From: Desulfofustis sp.
GTDB taxonomy: Bacteria; Desulfobacterota; Desulfobulbia; Desulfobulbales; Desulfocapsaceae
NCBI GenBank assembly: GCA_029287755.1
Contig: JARFQM010000181.1
Location: 1-5,461 of the forward strand
Length of the DNA: 5,461 bases
Direction of reading: 5' to 3'
The position numbers and the translations under genes were made by a program. Under the pieces are notes generated by a model. The model did not search any database. It saw only the letters and a program-made list of their open reading frames with translations, and was not told where the DNA came from. Of this stretch, positions 1-5,382 are shown piece after piece (the first letter of the stretch is position 1; each line of letters begins with the position of its first letter).

Positions 1-182
1 GGGAACGTCTTGTCGAGCTGGGCCATCTTGCCGCCGATGGCCGGGGAACTCTCGACCAGATATACCTTGAAACCCGAATTTGCCAGATCAAGGGCCGACT
101 GCATGCCACTGATGCCGCCGCCGACAACCATCACCGCACCGGTGGATGCGGGGGACAAGTCAATTTGAGGATTTTGAGTCAT
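1..182 (-). CDS. hdrA: HdrA-like FAD/Fe-S subunit, N-terminal 60 codons only (cut by window edge)
   Basis: This is the start of the flavin-carrying subunit of a heterodisulfide-reductase-type complex; in this family HdrA holds FAD and several [4Fe-4S] clusters and is the electron-splitting centre. Reading leftward from ATG at 182, the visible part has a short N-terminal tail, then a Rossmann FAD-binding motif GGGISG at residues 21-26. An acidic residue, E44, closes the second beta strand, and [12 protein letters not shown] follows at about residues 50-61, a stretch very typical of HdrA. The ATG overlaps the hdrB stop as ATGA. A strong Shine-Dalgarno (GGGAGG, 190-195) lies 7 nt upstream inside hdrB, which supports this start. 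The rest of the gene lies beyond position 1, so the Cys-rich and ferredoxin domains, and any fused or downstream MvhD, cannot be judged. Confidence 0.92.
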   Translation of the reverse strand, partial: MTQNPQIDLSPASTGAVMVVGGGISGMQSALDLANSGFKVYLVESSPAIGGKMAQLDKTF

Positions 183-1042
183 ACGGTTTCCTCCCTGCTC
201 TGGGGGGCGCTTCTCAGGACGTCATCCAACACGGAGGCATCCACCAGATGTAGCTTCTTCTGCTTGGCCGGGTACTGCGCGCTCAAGGCGGCACTGATCA
301 GTTCGGTGCCGAAAAAGACGGGCAGATAGTCTTCACCGCCCAGGTCGAGCTGCCGGCTTTCAACGTTTGCCTGACACATGGGACAATCGGTTACCATCCC
401 GTCTGCACCTGCTCTTTTGGCGGCCTCGACGATATCCGCAACCAGCGTACGGGCGATATCGGGCCGGGCCATGGTCAGCGAGCCTGAGCAGCATTCGGTT
501 CGGTGGGACCAGGAAACCGGCTGGGCGCCGACGCTGCTGACAATGGCCTCCAGGGTGCGGGGCTGTTCGTAATTGATCACTTCGGTGATTTTGGGGTGAC
601 GCAGTGAAAGGCAGCCGTAATAGCACGCCAGTTTCAAACCTTCGAAGCGGACCCGGATCTTTTCCCTGATCTTGTCGAGCACCCCGTCTTCGGACAGCAG
701 CGAGGAGATGTGCACGATGCGTATATTTTCAGGATACCCCTGGATATCCCAATACTCGGGTTCCTCCCTGAGACTCCTTTCGGCGGCTTTGAGCCTCTGA
801 AAACAGGCAGCGCAGGGCACCAGGACATCATGCCCGAGTTCGGCGGCCAGCAGCAGGTTGCGCATCGGCAGCCGGATGCCTATCTCATGATTGGTCATAT
901 GGGCCGAGGAAGCGCCGCAGCAGTTCCAGTCAGGGATCTCCACCAGCTCGATCCCCAGCGCGGCGCACACCTCCTTAACCGAGTGGTCGTAGTCGAGTGC
1001 GGTGCCGTGCAGCGAACAGCCAGGATAGTAGGACAGTTTCAT
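179..1042 (-). CDS. hdrB: HdrB-like subunit, heterodisulfide reductase B (double CCG domain)
   Basis: The 287-residue product matches the usual HdrB length. In the family HdrB binds two non-cubane [4Fe-4S] clusters that split a disulfide or pass electrons to a partner, and it acts as a soluble subunit docked on HdrC. Two CCG-type cysteine sets are visible. Set one is C9, C41-C42-G43 and C77/C80 (CAAC). Set two is C140/C144 (CYYGC), C184-C185 and C220/C223 (CPMC). The second set reads CCSG where CCGG is usual; the cysteines themselves are all present, so cluster binding is probably intact. Residues after about 255 form a charged tail without a recognised motif. The ATG at 1042 overlaps the hdrC stop (ATGA) and has AAGGAG at 1051-1056, 8 nt upstream. 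The stop overlaps the hdrA start in the same way, indicating translational coupling and roughly equal dosage of C, B and A. The true disulfide substrate, if any, cannot be read from sequence; bacteria with hdr genes generally lack coenzyme M/B. Confidence 0.93.
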   Translation of the reverse strand: MKLSYYPGCSLHGTALDYDHSVKEVCAALGIELVEIPDWNCCGASSAHMTNHEIGIRLPMRNLLLAAELGHDVLVPCAACFQRLKAAERSLREEPEYWDIQGYPENIRIVHISSLLSEDGVLDKIREKIRVRFEGLKLACYYGCLSLRHPKITEVINYEQPRTLEAIVSSVGAQPVSWSHRTECCSGSLTMARPDIARTLVADIVEAAKRAGADGMVTDCPMCQANVESRQLDLGGEDYLPVFFGTELISAALSAQYPAKQKKLHLVDASVLDDVLRSAPQSREETV

Positions 1043-1602
1043 CGCTCATACTCCTTGCCTTTCCCCGAAAAGATCTGTTTGATCTCCGCTTTGCCCTTAA
1101 TGGGGTGGGGCTTGAGGCTTAACTTTCCTTTGGTAAACATTTTCAGACCCAGTTTCATGTCGCCGGTTAAATCCCCCGAACGCATCTTATAGCCGGCAAT
1201 CAGGCCCACTTCAAAGGCTCGACCCCAATGCTCGATGGATCCCAGAAAACATTGATGAAAGGTGGGGATTCTCGGTTCAGCGGGCGTTACTCCTTTCCTC
1301 AGAGCCAGCTCGCGCAGCACATCCATCAACACGGCAATTTCGATATCGTTGGGGCAGCGGGTGGCGCAGGTCTCGCAGGCGGCGCAAAGCCAGATGGCCT
1401 TGGAGGCGAGAAGCCTTTCCTCCATGCCGTAGGCGGCTAGCCTGACCACCTCCATGGTGGTCAGGTCGAAGAATTCAGTGATCGGACACCCCGCCGAGCA
1501 GCGCCCGCACTGGTAGCAGGCCTGGACATCGACGCCCCTTTCCTCGAGTTTTAGGAGAAACTTTTTATTCCCCTGCTGCGGTGAGATCTGTGTGTTGCTC
1601 AT
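1039..1602 (-). CDS. hdrC: HdrC-like subunit, heterodisulfide reductase C (2x[4Fe-4S] ferredoxin)
   Basis: The 187-residue soluble iron-sulfur protein is the electron wire between HdrA and HdrB in this complex family. Two classical CxxCxxCxxxCP motifs are present: CYQCGRCSAGCP at residues 29-40 and CAACETCATRCP at 73-84, each able to bind one [4Fe-4S] cluster. They are followed by a helical region, and the C-terminal 50 residues are Lys/Gly-rich. No membrane segment is visible, so this is the cytoplasmic HdrC type and not the membrane-bound HdrE or DsrK type. The ATG at 1602 lies 38 bases inside the 3' end of the histidine kinase gene. It is backed by AAAGGAG at 1609-1615 with a 6-nt spacer. 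The gene ends in a 4-base overlap with hdrB. The order C-B-A is the one commonly seen in bacterial hdr operons. Confidence 0.93.
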   Translation of the reverse strand: MSNTQISPQQGNKKFLLKLEERGVDVQACYQCGRCSAGCPITEFFDLTTMEVVRLAAYGMEERLLASKAIWLCAACETCATRCPNDIEIAVLMDVLRELALRKGVTPAEPRIPTFHQCFLGSIEHWGRAFEVGLIAGYKMRSGDLTGDMKLGLKMFTKGKLSLKPHPIKGKAEIKQIFSGKGKEYER

Positions 1603-3151
1603 GGTGCTCTCCTTTCAAGGTGTCCACAACGGCGGGAAATCTCAGGGTGAACAGCGCCCCTTTTCCGGGACCGGAACTCACCTTGATGGTTCCCTGGTGT
1701 TCTTTGACAATGGCGTAGGAAACCGAGAGCCCGAGGCCGGTTCCTTCGCCGGTGGTTTTAGTGGTGAAAAACGGTTCGAAAATCTTTTCCTTCAATTCCT
1801 CCTCAATACCCGGACCGGTGTCGCTGATCAGAATTTCGTTGATGTCGTTTCCAGCCCGAGCCCTGCTGGTGATGCTTATGGTCCCCTCACCTTTCATTGC
1901 CTGGGCGGCATTGACCATGAGATTCATAATCACCTGGTTGAGCCGGATCGAATTACCCAGAATGGGAGGCAGTTCCGCAGCCAGGTTGAGGTTGAATTTA
2001 ATATTGTGATACAGCGGCTGGTTGCTCAAAATTCCCAGGGTTTTCTGAACCACTTCGTTGATGTCGATGGGCTCCATCTCGTACCTGGTCTGGTGGGAAA
2101 ATTCGAGCAGGTCGGCGACGATCACCTTGCAGCGTTCGGCCTCGTTGATGATGGTTTCCAGATCGGGAGACACGCTATGGTCTTCACCGAGTTCTTCCTT
2201 GATCAGATTGGCATAGAGCATGATTCCCGACATCGGGTTGTTGATCTCATGTGCGACGCCGGCCGCCAGCCTGCCCAGCCCCGCCATCTTCTCAGACTGC
2301 ATGAGCATGTTGTGGGTTTGTTCGAGATCCTTCTCGATCTTGATGATGTCACGCAGATCGGTGAAAATTCCGAAGGTGGCGATCTCCTTGTCCTTGTCGT
2401 AGATGATGCCGCCGGCAAATCTTACCGGTATCTCATGACCGTCCTTGTGCCGGACACTGAGTTCGTGATACAGGAGTTTGCCCTTGCCGCCAAACTCATC
2501 GCTGCGCATCCGTTTTATTATCTCGTAGGCCAGCCCATCGTGGTAGAGGCTGGTCACATGCAGTCGTTCCAGGCTGGCGTCATCATGGTAGCCAAGCAGC
2601 GTCAGCGCCGCTTCGTTGAAGAGAATCAGCTTGCCGTTCATGTCGGCGGCAATGATGCCGTCAACCGAGGAGTTAATCAGATTGTTGAAAAAAGTATTGC
2701 GTCTGCGCAGCTCACCCTCCAGCTTCTTGCGCTGGGTGATGTCAATAAGGTACATCAGGTAATAGGCCGGCGAGGAAGGGGGATAGATGAGGACCGCGTC
2801 GAGGATCTTTCGCTGATTTTCACCGGTGGTGATCTCTATTTCGTGCCGTATTTTCGTCCGGTCCATTTCCGCCAGATTGTCGAAAAACTGGCCGATCTGG
2901 TAGAAGAACCACTGATTCTCCTCACCCAGCAGTCGTTCCAGGTCGATATCCGTCAGTTCCCTGTAGCCGACTCCGAGCAGCTGGTTGGCCGCCGGGTTGG
3001 CATAAAGCACCTGATGATCGAGGCTGACCACCATCACACCATTGGGGGTTTCTTCAAGAATCTGATAGAGATAGAGGTGAGATCCGAGCTCATTTGTTAC
3101 CTCCGGCAGAGTCTTGCGCAGGGGAGATCTTTCGTCGTCGCTCTTCAGCAC
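1565..3151 (-). CDS. Soluble PAS-PAS sensor histidine kinase inside the metF-hdr operon
   Basis: The 528-residue ATP-dependent sensor kinase should autophosphorylate on His and pass phosphate to a response regulator not present in this window. Domains in order: a short polar N-terminus (1-27); PAS 1 (about 28-140, ending in the typical DITQRKKLE linker); PAS 2 (about 152-270); a coiled linker; a HisKA dimerisation domain with HEINNP at 301-306 (phosphoacceptor H301); and a HATPase domain with N-box N410/N414, DTGPGI at 444-449, FEPFFTTK at 458-465 and GEGTGLGL at 468-475. All catalytic boxes are intact. There is no signal peptide or membrane helix, so it should sense something in the cytoplasm; ligand or cofactor residues in the PAS domains cannot be identified by eye. 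The start is GTG, 6 bases after the metF stop, with no clear Shine-Dalgarno, unlike its neighbours. It is in frame with metF, separated by one TAG. Its TAA lies inside hdrC. Location suggests that it monitors redox or folate state linked to this operon; that is inference. Confidence 0.9.
   Translation of the reverse strand: MLKSDDERSPLRKTLPEVTNELGSHLYLYQILEETPNGVMVVSLDHQVLYANPAANQLLGVGYRELTDIDLERLLGEENQWFFYQIGQFFDNLAEMDRTKIRHEIEITTGENQRKILDAVLIYPPSSPAYYLMYLIDITQRKKLEGELRRRNTFFNNLINSSVDGIIAADMNGKLILFNEAALTLLGYHDDASLERLHVTSLYHDGLAYEIIKRMRSDEFGGKGKLLYHELSVRHKDGHEIPVRFAGGIIYDKDKEIATFGIFTDLRDIIKIEKDLEQTHNMLMQSEKMAGLGRLAAGVAHEINNPMSGIMLYANLIKEELGEDHSVSPDLETIINEAERCKVIVADLLEFSHQTRYEMEPIDINEVVQKTLGILSNQPLYHNIKFNLNLAAELPPILGNSIRLNQVIMNLMVNAAQAMKGEGTISITSRARAGNDINEILISDTGPGIEEELKEKIFEPFFTTKTTGEGTGLGLSVSYAIVKEHQGTIKVSSGPGKGALFTLRFPAVVDTLKGEHHEQHTDLTAAGE
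1609..1615 (-). promoter_or_regulatory. Ribosome binding site of hdrC
   Basis: AAAGGAG is read on the minus strand, 6 nt before the ATG at 1602. It lies inside the 3' coding part of the kinase gene and decides the hdrC start, which makes a 38-base overlap with the kinase. Confidence 0.85.
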
Positions 3152-3157
3152 GTTTCG

Positions 3158-4030
3158 CTATCGTTCAATGAGATCGAGAAAGTCCGTCATCTTGTCATGC
3201 AGCCCCAAGGAAAGCAGCACGACTCCGTCACTGAGAGGGATTAGTTCCTTGAGAAAATCGGCGGCAACTTCCATACCGGCATTTTTCTTGTCCGTCGCCC
3301 CCATCATTTTTTTCAGAAACTCCTGGGGAATGGAGGGGACGCCAGGCAGATTGTTGAGATAACGGATCATGGTCACCGATTTTAAAAACATCAGTGAACT
3401 GTAGAGCTTTATCCCGGTCTGCTCGGCAAAAGGCTGGAATTGTTCAACGATATTAAGATCGTAGGTGGGACCCAGGGTCACAGACTGTACCCCGAAGTCT
3501 TTTAGTTTCAGGAAATATTCGGCCCGCTCCCGGTTGAAATTGACATCATCTGAGAGTTCAATATAGACACCGATGTTGAAGTTGGTCCCTCCATCCAACT
3601 CCTCTCCGGCCAGATCCTTGCCAGCATTCATCGAGGAAACACAGGTCAGCATGGTTTCCAGGTCCAAATCACCGCTCGTTCTGGCCATGGGCTGGTCCCC
3701 CTCTTTGGGGTCGTGGCCCTCCTTGAGAACGACGTCGTTGATTCCCATCGTCGCGGCGCACAGCAGGTCCCCCTGGAACGACAGCCGGTTGCGGTCCCGG
3801 CCGTTGATTACCATGCTTGGTTCAACACCCTTCTCTTTGAGCGCCAGGCACGGCGCCAGTGGTGACATGTGCAGAATGGCATGCTCGTTGTCGGTTACTC
3901 TGACGCGCGCCACCCGGCCCCTGATTTTCAGAGCCTTGTCAAGAAAGGTGTCTAGATTAGTTCCTTTGGGCGGGTCAATTTCTGCAATCAGGTGGGATGG
4001 GGGGGAAAAAGTACTGGTCGTGGCTTCCAT
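3158..4030 (-). CDS. metF: Methylenetetrahydrofolate reductase family protein (MetF-like)
   Basis: The 290-residue flavoprotein of the MTHFR TIM-barrel family interconverts 5,10-methylene-THF and 5-methyl-THF, the last folate step of the Wood-Ljungdahl methyl branch. Family marks: AEIDPPKG at 16-23, whose E17 fits the catalytic Glu of E. coli MetF; NGRDRNRLSFQGDLL at 76-90, the RDRN folate/flavin region; the GINDV strand at 96-100; the E158-containing strand after FNIGV; and PGVPSIPQEF near 229-238. Length fits the short bacterial form without a regulatory domain. By eye alignment, the usual LTGDPP loop is replaced by KEGHDP (103-108), which puts His106 where the flavin-tuning Asp normally sits, with Asp107 beside it. 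The ATG at 4030 has an AGGAGG-type ribosome site at 4035-4041. It is the first gene of the operon and is followed after 6 bases by the histidine kinase. The zinc partner MetV seen with MetF in some acetogens is not in this window. A divergent MTHFR-like corrinoid or folate protein is a less likely alternative. Confidence 0.87.
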   Translation of the reverse strand: MEATTSTFSPPSHLIAEIDPPKGTNLDTFLDKALKIRGRVARVRVTDNEHAILHMSPLAPCLALKEKGVEPSMVINGRDRNRLSFQGDLLCAATMGINDVVLKEGHDPKEGDQPMARTSGDLDLETMLTCVSSMNAGKDLAGEELDGGTNFNIGVYIELSDDVNFNRERAEYFLKLKDFGVQSVTLGPTYDLNIVEQFQPFAEQTGIKLYSSLMFLKSVTMIRYLNNLPGVPSIPQEFLKKMMGATDKKNAGMEVAADFLKELIPLSDGVVLLSLGLHDKMTDFLDLIER

Positions 4031-4034
4031 TTAA

Positions 4035-4041
4035 CCTCCTC
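4035..4041 (-). promoter_or_regulatory. Ribosome binding site of metF
   Basis: GAGGAGG is read on the minus strand and followed by TTAA and the ATG at 4030. It is a near-perfect anti-16S match, though with a rather short 4-nt spacer. It fixes the start of the operon's first gene. Confidence 0.85.
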
Positions 4042-4139
4042 TTGCTCACTTGAAGTTGCCTCTCTAAGCAGTTCAAAACAGTATCAGAACACATCTCAAA
4101 ACATGCGGTTAAAGAGATTTCCGCAGAAGTTCAGAAGAT

Positions 4140-4165
4140 AAAAAGAGGCTGCGTCATGTCGACGC
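4140..4165 (-). terminator. Weak hairpin plus T run in the metF leader (possible attenuator)
   Basis: On the minus strand GCGTC (4165-4161), a 5-base loop and GACGC (4155-4151) are followed by AGCCTC and five T (4144-4140). The stem is short and is separated from the T run by 6 bases, so on its own it is a poor terminator. The bases GCAGCCTC directly before the T run repeat those at 4219-4212 and could pair with GGCTGC at 4252-4247 upstream, allowing a longer-range terminator-type fold. Confidence 0.2.
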
Positions 4166-4213
4166 CACCCCCACAGAGTTCAAATAACAGTATTTCGATC
4201 GTGCTCTATTCGA

Positions 4214-4258
4214 GGCTGCTGAGCGAAGTCGAAATTCCTTCGCCTGGCAGCCGCTCAG
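4214..4258. repeat. REP-like imperfect palindrome with two alternative pairings
   Basis: Plus-strand GGCTGC (4214-4219) pairs with GCAGCC (4247-4252). The stem continues after a 3x3 internal loop with GCGAAG (4223-4228) pairing with CTTCGC (4238-4243) around a 9-base loop. The two stems are exactly collinear. The core CTGAGCGAAGTCGAA resembles short palindromic repeats scattered between genes in many bacterial genomes. An alternative 7-base stem, CTGAGCG (4219-4225) with CGCTCAG (4252-4258), uses some of the same bases, so both cannot form at once. It lies inside the predicted metF leader. Only one copy is in the window, so repeat status is inferred. Confidence 0.45.
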
Positions 4259-4309
4259 GTCTCGCTAAACAAGAAAAGGCGTAAGCCTGATTGCCTATAA
4301 TCAAACTTT

Positions 4310-4326
4310 TTTAAGACAATCTTAAA
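4310..4326. promoter_or_regulatory. Palindrome at the predicted metF-operon transcription start (candidate operator)
   Basis: TTTAAGACAATCTTAAA is a perfect 7-base inverted repeat with a 3-base centre. It falls at about +2 to +18 relative to the predicted leftward start site, the place where a repressor would block promoter clearance. The binding protein is unknown. It could instead be a weak AU-rich stem in the 5' end of the leader RNA. Confidence 0.4.
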
Positions 4327-4334
4327 TCATCCTT

Positions 4335-4364
4335 ATAGTACTGTTAGTCGCGTCTTTTTGTCAA
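4335..4364 (-). promoter_or_regulatory. Predicted sigma-70-type promoter of the metF-kinase-hdrCBA operon
   Basis: On the minus strand there is a perfect -35 TTGACA (4364-4359), an 18-base spacer and a -10 TACTAT (4340-4335, four of six consensus bases). The expected transcription start is near 4328, which gives an untranslated leader of about 300 nt before the metF ATG at 4030. No better pair is visible nearer to metF, and no sigma-54 (GG-N10-GC) element was found by eye. Confidence 0.6.
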
Positions 4365-4510
4365 TCGTCTATCTTTATAAAATTCATATTTTTGCTCATG
4401 CCCTGCAAAGCTCCTTAACCAATCGGAATCGATATCAATTTCTCACCGGAGTCGGAATATTTCAGAAGCTCGGGGAACTGAGGTTGGGAAACGGTAGAAA
4501 TGTCATATTT

Positions 4511-4551
4511 TTGACCTAAATCAAGGCAAGAACGGCTTGGGTTGTTATCTT
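4511..4551 (+). promoter_or_regulatory. FNR/CRP-type site and -10 box upstream of the zinc-ribbon/HD gene
   Basis: TTGACCTAAATCAA (4511-4524) matches nine of ten fixed positions of the FNR-type dyad TTGAT-N4-ATCAA. A -10-like TATCTT lies at 4546-4551, which would start transcription near 4558. The centre of the dyad then sits close to -41, the class II activator position. The same TTGACC could also serve as a -35, but no -10 is found at 17 bases, which favours an activator-dependent promoter. Which CRP/FNR-family protein binds (for example FNR, or an HcpR-type regulator) cannot be told. Confidence 0.5.
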
Positions 4552-4591
4552 ATCCGCATAAATAACACAATTCAACGATGAATTCTCCTAT

Positions 4592-4597
4592 AGAGGA
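4592..4597 (+). promoter_or_regulatory. Ribosome binding site selecting ATG 4605
   Basis: AGAGGA lies 7 nt before the ATG at 4605. The upstream in-frame ATG at 4578 has only AT-rich sequence with no purine-rich box before it, so 4605 is preferred as the start. Confidence 0.6.
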
Positions 4598-4604
4598 TAC
4601 AATC

Positions 4605-5303
4605 ATGAAATGCCCCGGTCAGGATATGCAGTATTGGACAGCGGAAGCCATCTATGAAGTGAACTGCCCGAAGTGCGGTAAGTCAGTGGAATTCTACAAA
4701 GACGACACGACCAGATCATGCAGCCAATGTGGCCACCGGTTTGTCAATCCGAGAATGGATTTCGGCTGCGCCGCCTATTGCAAATTTGCCGAGCAGTGCA
4801 TTGGAACCCTCCCCGAAGAATTTGTCGGCGCCCAGGACAACCTGTTAAAGGACAAGGTCGCGGTGGAAATGAAGCGTCATTACAAAACCGACTTCAAGCG
4901 CATCGGCCATCTTTCCCGCATCGCACGCTACGCCGAAAAAATAGCTCAGCAGGAAGGCGTAAATCTAGCTGTTGTATTGTGCGCGGCCTATCTGAAAGAT
5001 ATCGAGGCCGATGATTCAGGCAACCAGCCGACCGCGGCGAAGATTCTTGCAAACCTGGGAGCGAACGAAGAGATCCGCAACGAGGTGTGCGCTTTGCTCG
5101 AAGCCCTTAAAAACGGACGCACAACTACCTCACGGGAGGCCGGAAGTCTGGCCGATGCGGCTGCCATCACCCGGCTCGAAGAGCGCAATAAGGAAATGGC
5201 CATCGATGCAGAGCAATTCACCGATTTCATCACTGAGGAGATAACCACTGAAGCCGGCAGAATGGTTGCCAGATCGGTGTTCAGTCACCTCGCGGTTTCC
5301 TGA
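4605..5303 (+). CDS. Zinc-ribbon protein with a degenerate HD domain
   Basis: The product is 232 residues from the preferred ATG; a 9-residue longer form would start at 4578. An N-terminal rubredoxin-like zinc ribbon has C21-x2-C24 and C39-x2-C42 (CPKCG, CSQCG). A second cysteine group follows, C55, C59 and C65 (CAAYCKFAEQC), with a free C3; this could bind metal or an Fe-S cluster. Residues about 85-220 are helical and look like an HD phosphohydrolase domain, with H102 in GHLSRIARYAEKIA, then AAYLKDIEAD. There the HD signature is K131-D132, the His-rich metal motif expected around 160-172 (VCALLEALKNGR) has no His, and only D184 of the later Asp motif remains. The domain is therefore probably non-catalytic. 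There is no signal peptide or membrane segment, so it is cytoplasmic. It is divergently oriented from the metF-hdr operon with an FNR-type site upstream, and so may be a redox- or metal-responsive accessory protein. No specific function is recognised. Confidence 0.85.
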   Translation: MKCPGQDMQYWTAEAIYEVNCPKCGKSVEFYKDDTTRSCSQCGHRFVNPRMDFGCAAYCKFAEQCIGTLPEEFVGAQDNLLKDKVAVEMKRHYKTDFKRIGHLSRIARYAEKIAQQEGVNLAVVLCAAYLKDIEADDSGNQPTAAKILANLGANEEIRNEVCALLEALKNGRTTTSREAGSLADAAAITRLEERNKEMAIDAEQFTDFITEEITTEAGRMVARSVFSHLAVS

Positions 5304-5331
5304 CGCAGATGCAGGTCGCGCCGATCAGTCA

Positions 5332-5382
5332 AGCACAGGAAAACGAATTGCCGGCTGGGCGATTCTGTGCTATTTCGTTTTC
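5332..5382 (+). terminator. Hairpin and T-rich terminator after the zinc-ribbon/HD gene
   Basis: AGCACAG (5332-5338) pairs with CTGTGCT (5365-5371). Inside it AATTGCC (5346-5352) pairs with GGCGATT (5358-5364, one G-T pair) around the loop GGCTG. The two stems stack on the 3' side and leave a 7-base bulge, GAAAACG, on the 5' side. ATTTCGTTTTC follows and supplies a T-rich tail. The element starts about 28 bases after the stop codon. The tail is itself complementary to the bulge, so a pseudoknot is possible. The remaining bases to 5461 hold no supported gene. Confidence 0.55.

Larger units (their letters stand above)
4031..4604. other. Divergent intergenic control region
   Basis: About 570 bases separate the leftward metF operon from the rightward zinc-ribbon/HD gene. 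No convincing protein gene lies here. From left to right it holds: the metF ribosome site; an AT-leaning leader segment; a small GCGTC/GACGC hairpin ahead of a T run (minus strand) at 4140-4165; a REP-like imperfect palindrome at 4214-4252; a 17-base palindrome at 4310-4326; a leftward sigma-70-type promoter at 4335-4364; a featureless stretch at about 4365-4505; and an FNR/CRP-type site at 4511-4524 with a matching -10 for the rightward gene. Confidence 0.8.

Noticed and set aside
710..1192. 160-codon plus-strand open frame
   Set aside because: Antisense to hdrB and hdrC, both of which carry intact Fe-S motifs; no family features and no ribosome site context.
1592..3244. 550-codon open frame on the plus strand, longer than the kinase gene it opposes
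   Set aside because: It is exactly antisense to the kinase and the end of metF, its protein shows no recognisable domain, and the opposing frame has complete PAS, HisKA and HATPase motifs. It is a codon-bias shadow.
3573..4034. 153-codon plus-strand open frame over metF
   Set aside because: Ser/Arg/Leu-rich translation typical of a shadow frame opposite a real gene.
4073..4103. TCAAAACA repeated at 4073-4080 and 4096-4103
   Set aside because: Two 8-base copies in AT-rich DNA, 23 bases apart, are weak evidence for a binding-site array.
4156..4284. 42-codon plus-strand ORF in the intergenic region, with AGAGG 7 nt upstream of its ATG
   Set aside because: It runs through the REP-like palindrome, is Ser/Pro-rich without any motif, and has no promoter of its own that I can support. 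It is probably chance.
4296..4301. Perfect TATAAT on the plus strand
   Set aside because: No -35-like hexamer lies at 16-18 bases upstream, and it would make a leader of about 300 nt; the FNR-type promoter nearer the gene is better supported.
4578..4604. Upstream ATG for the zinc-ribbon/HD gene
   Set aside because: No ribosome site precedes it, whereas ATG 4605 has AGAGGA at good spacing and begins directly with the Cys-containing family-like N-terminus. It cannot be fully excluded.
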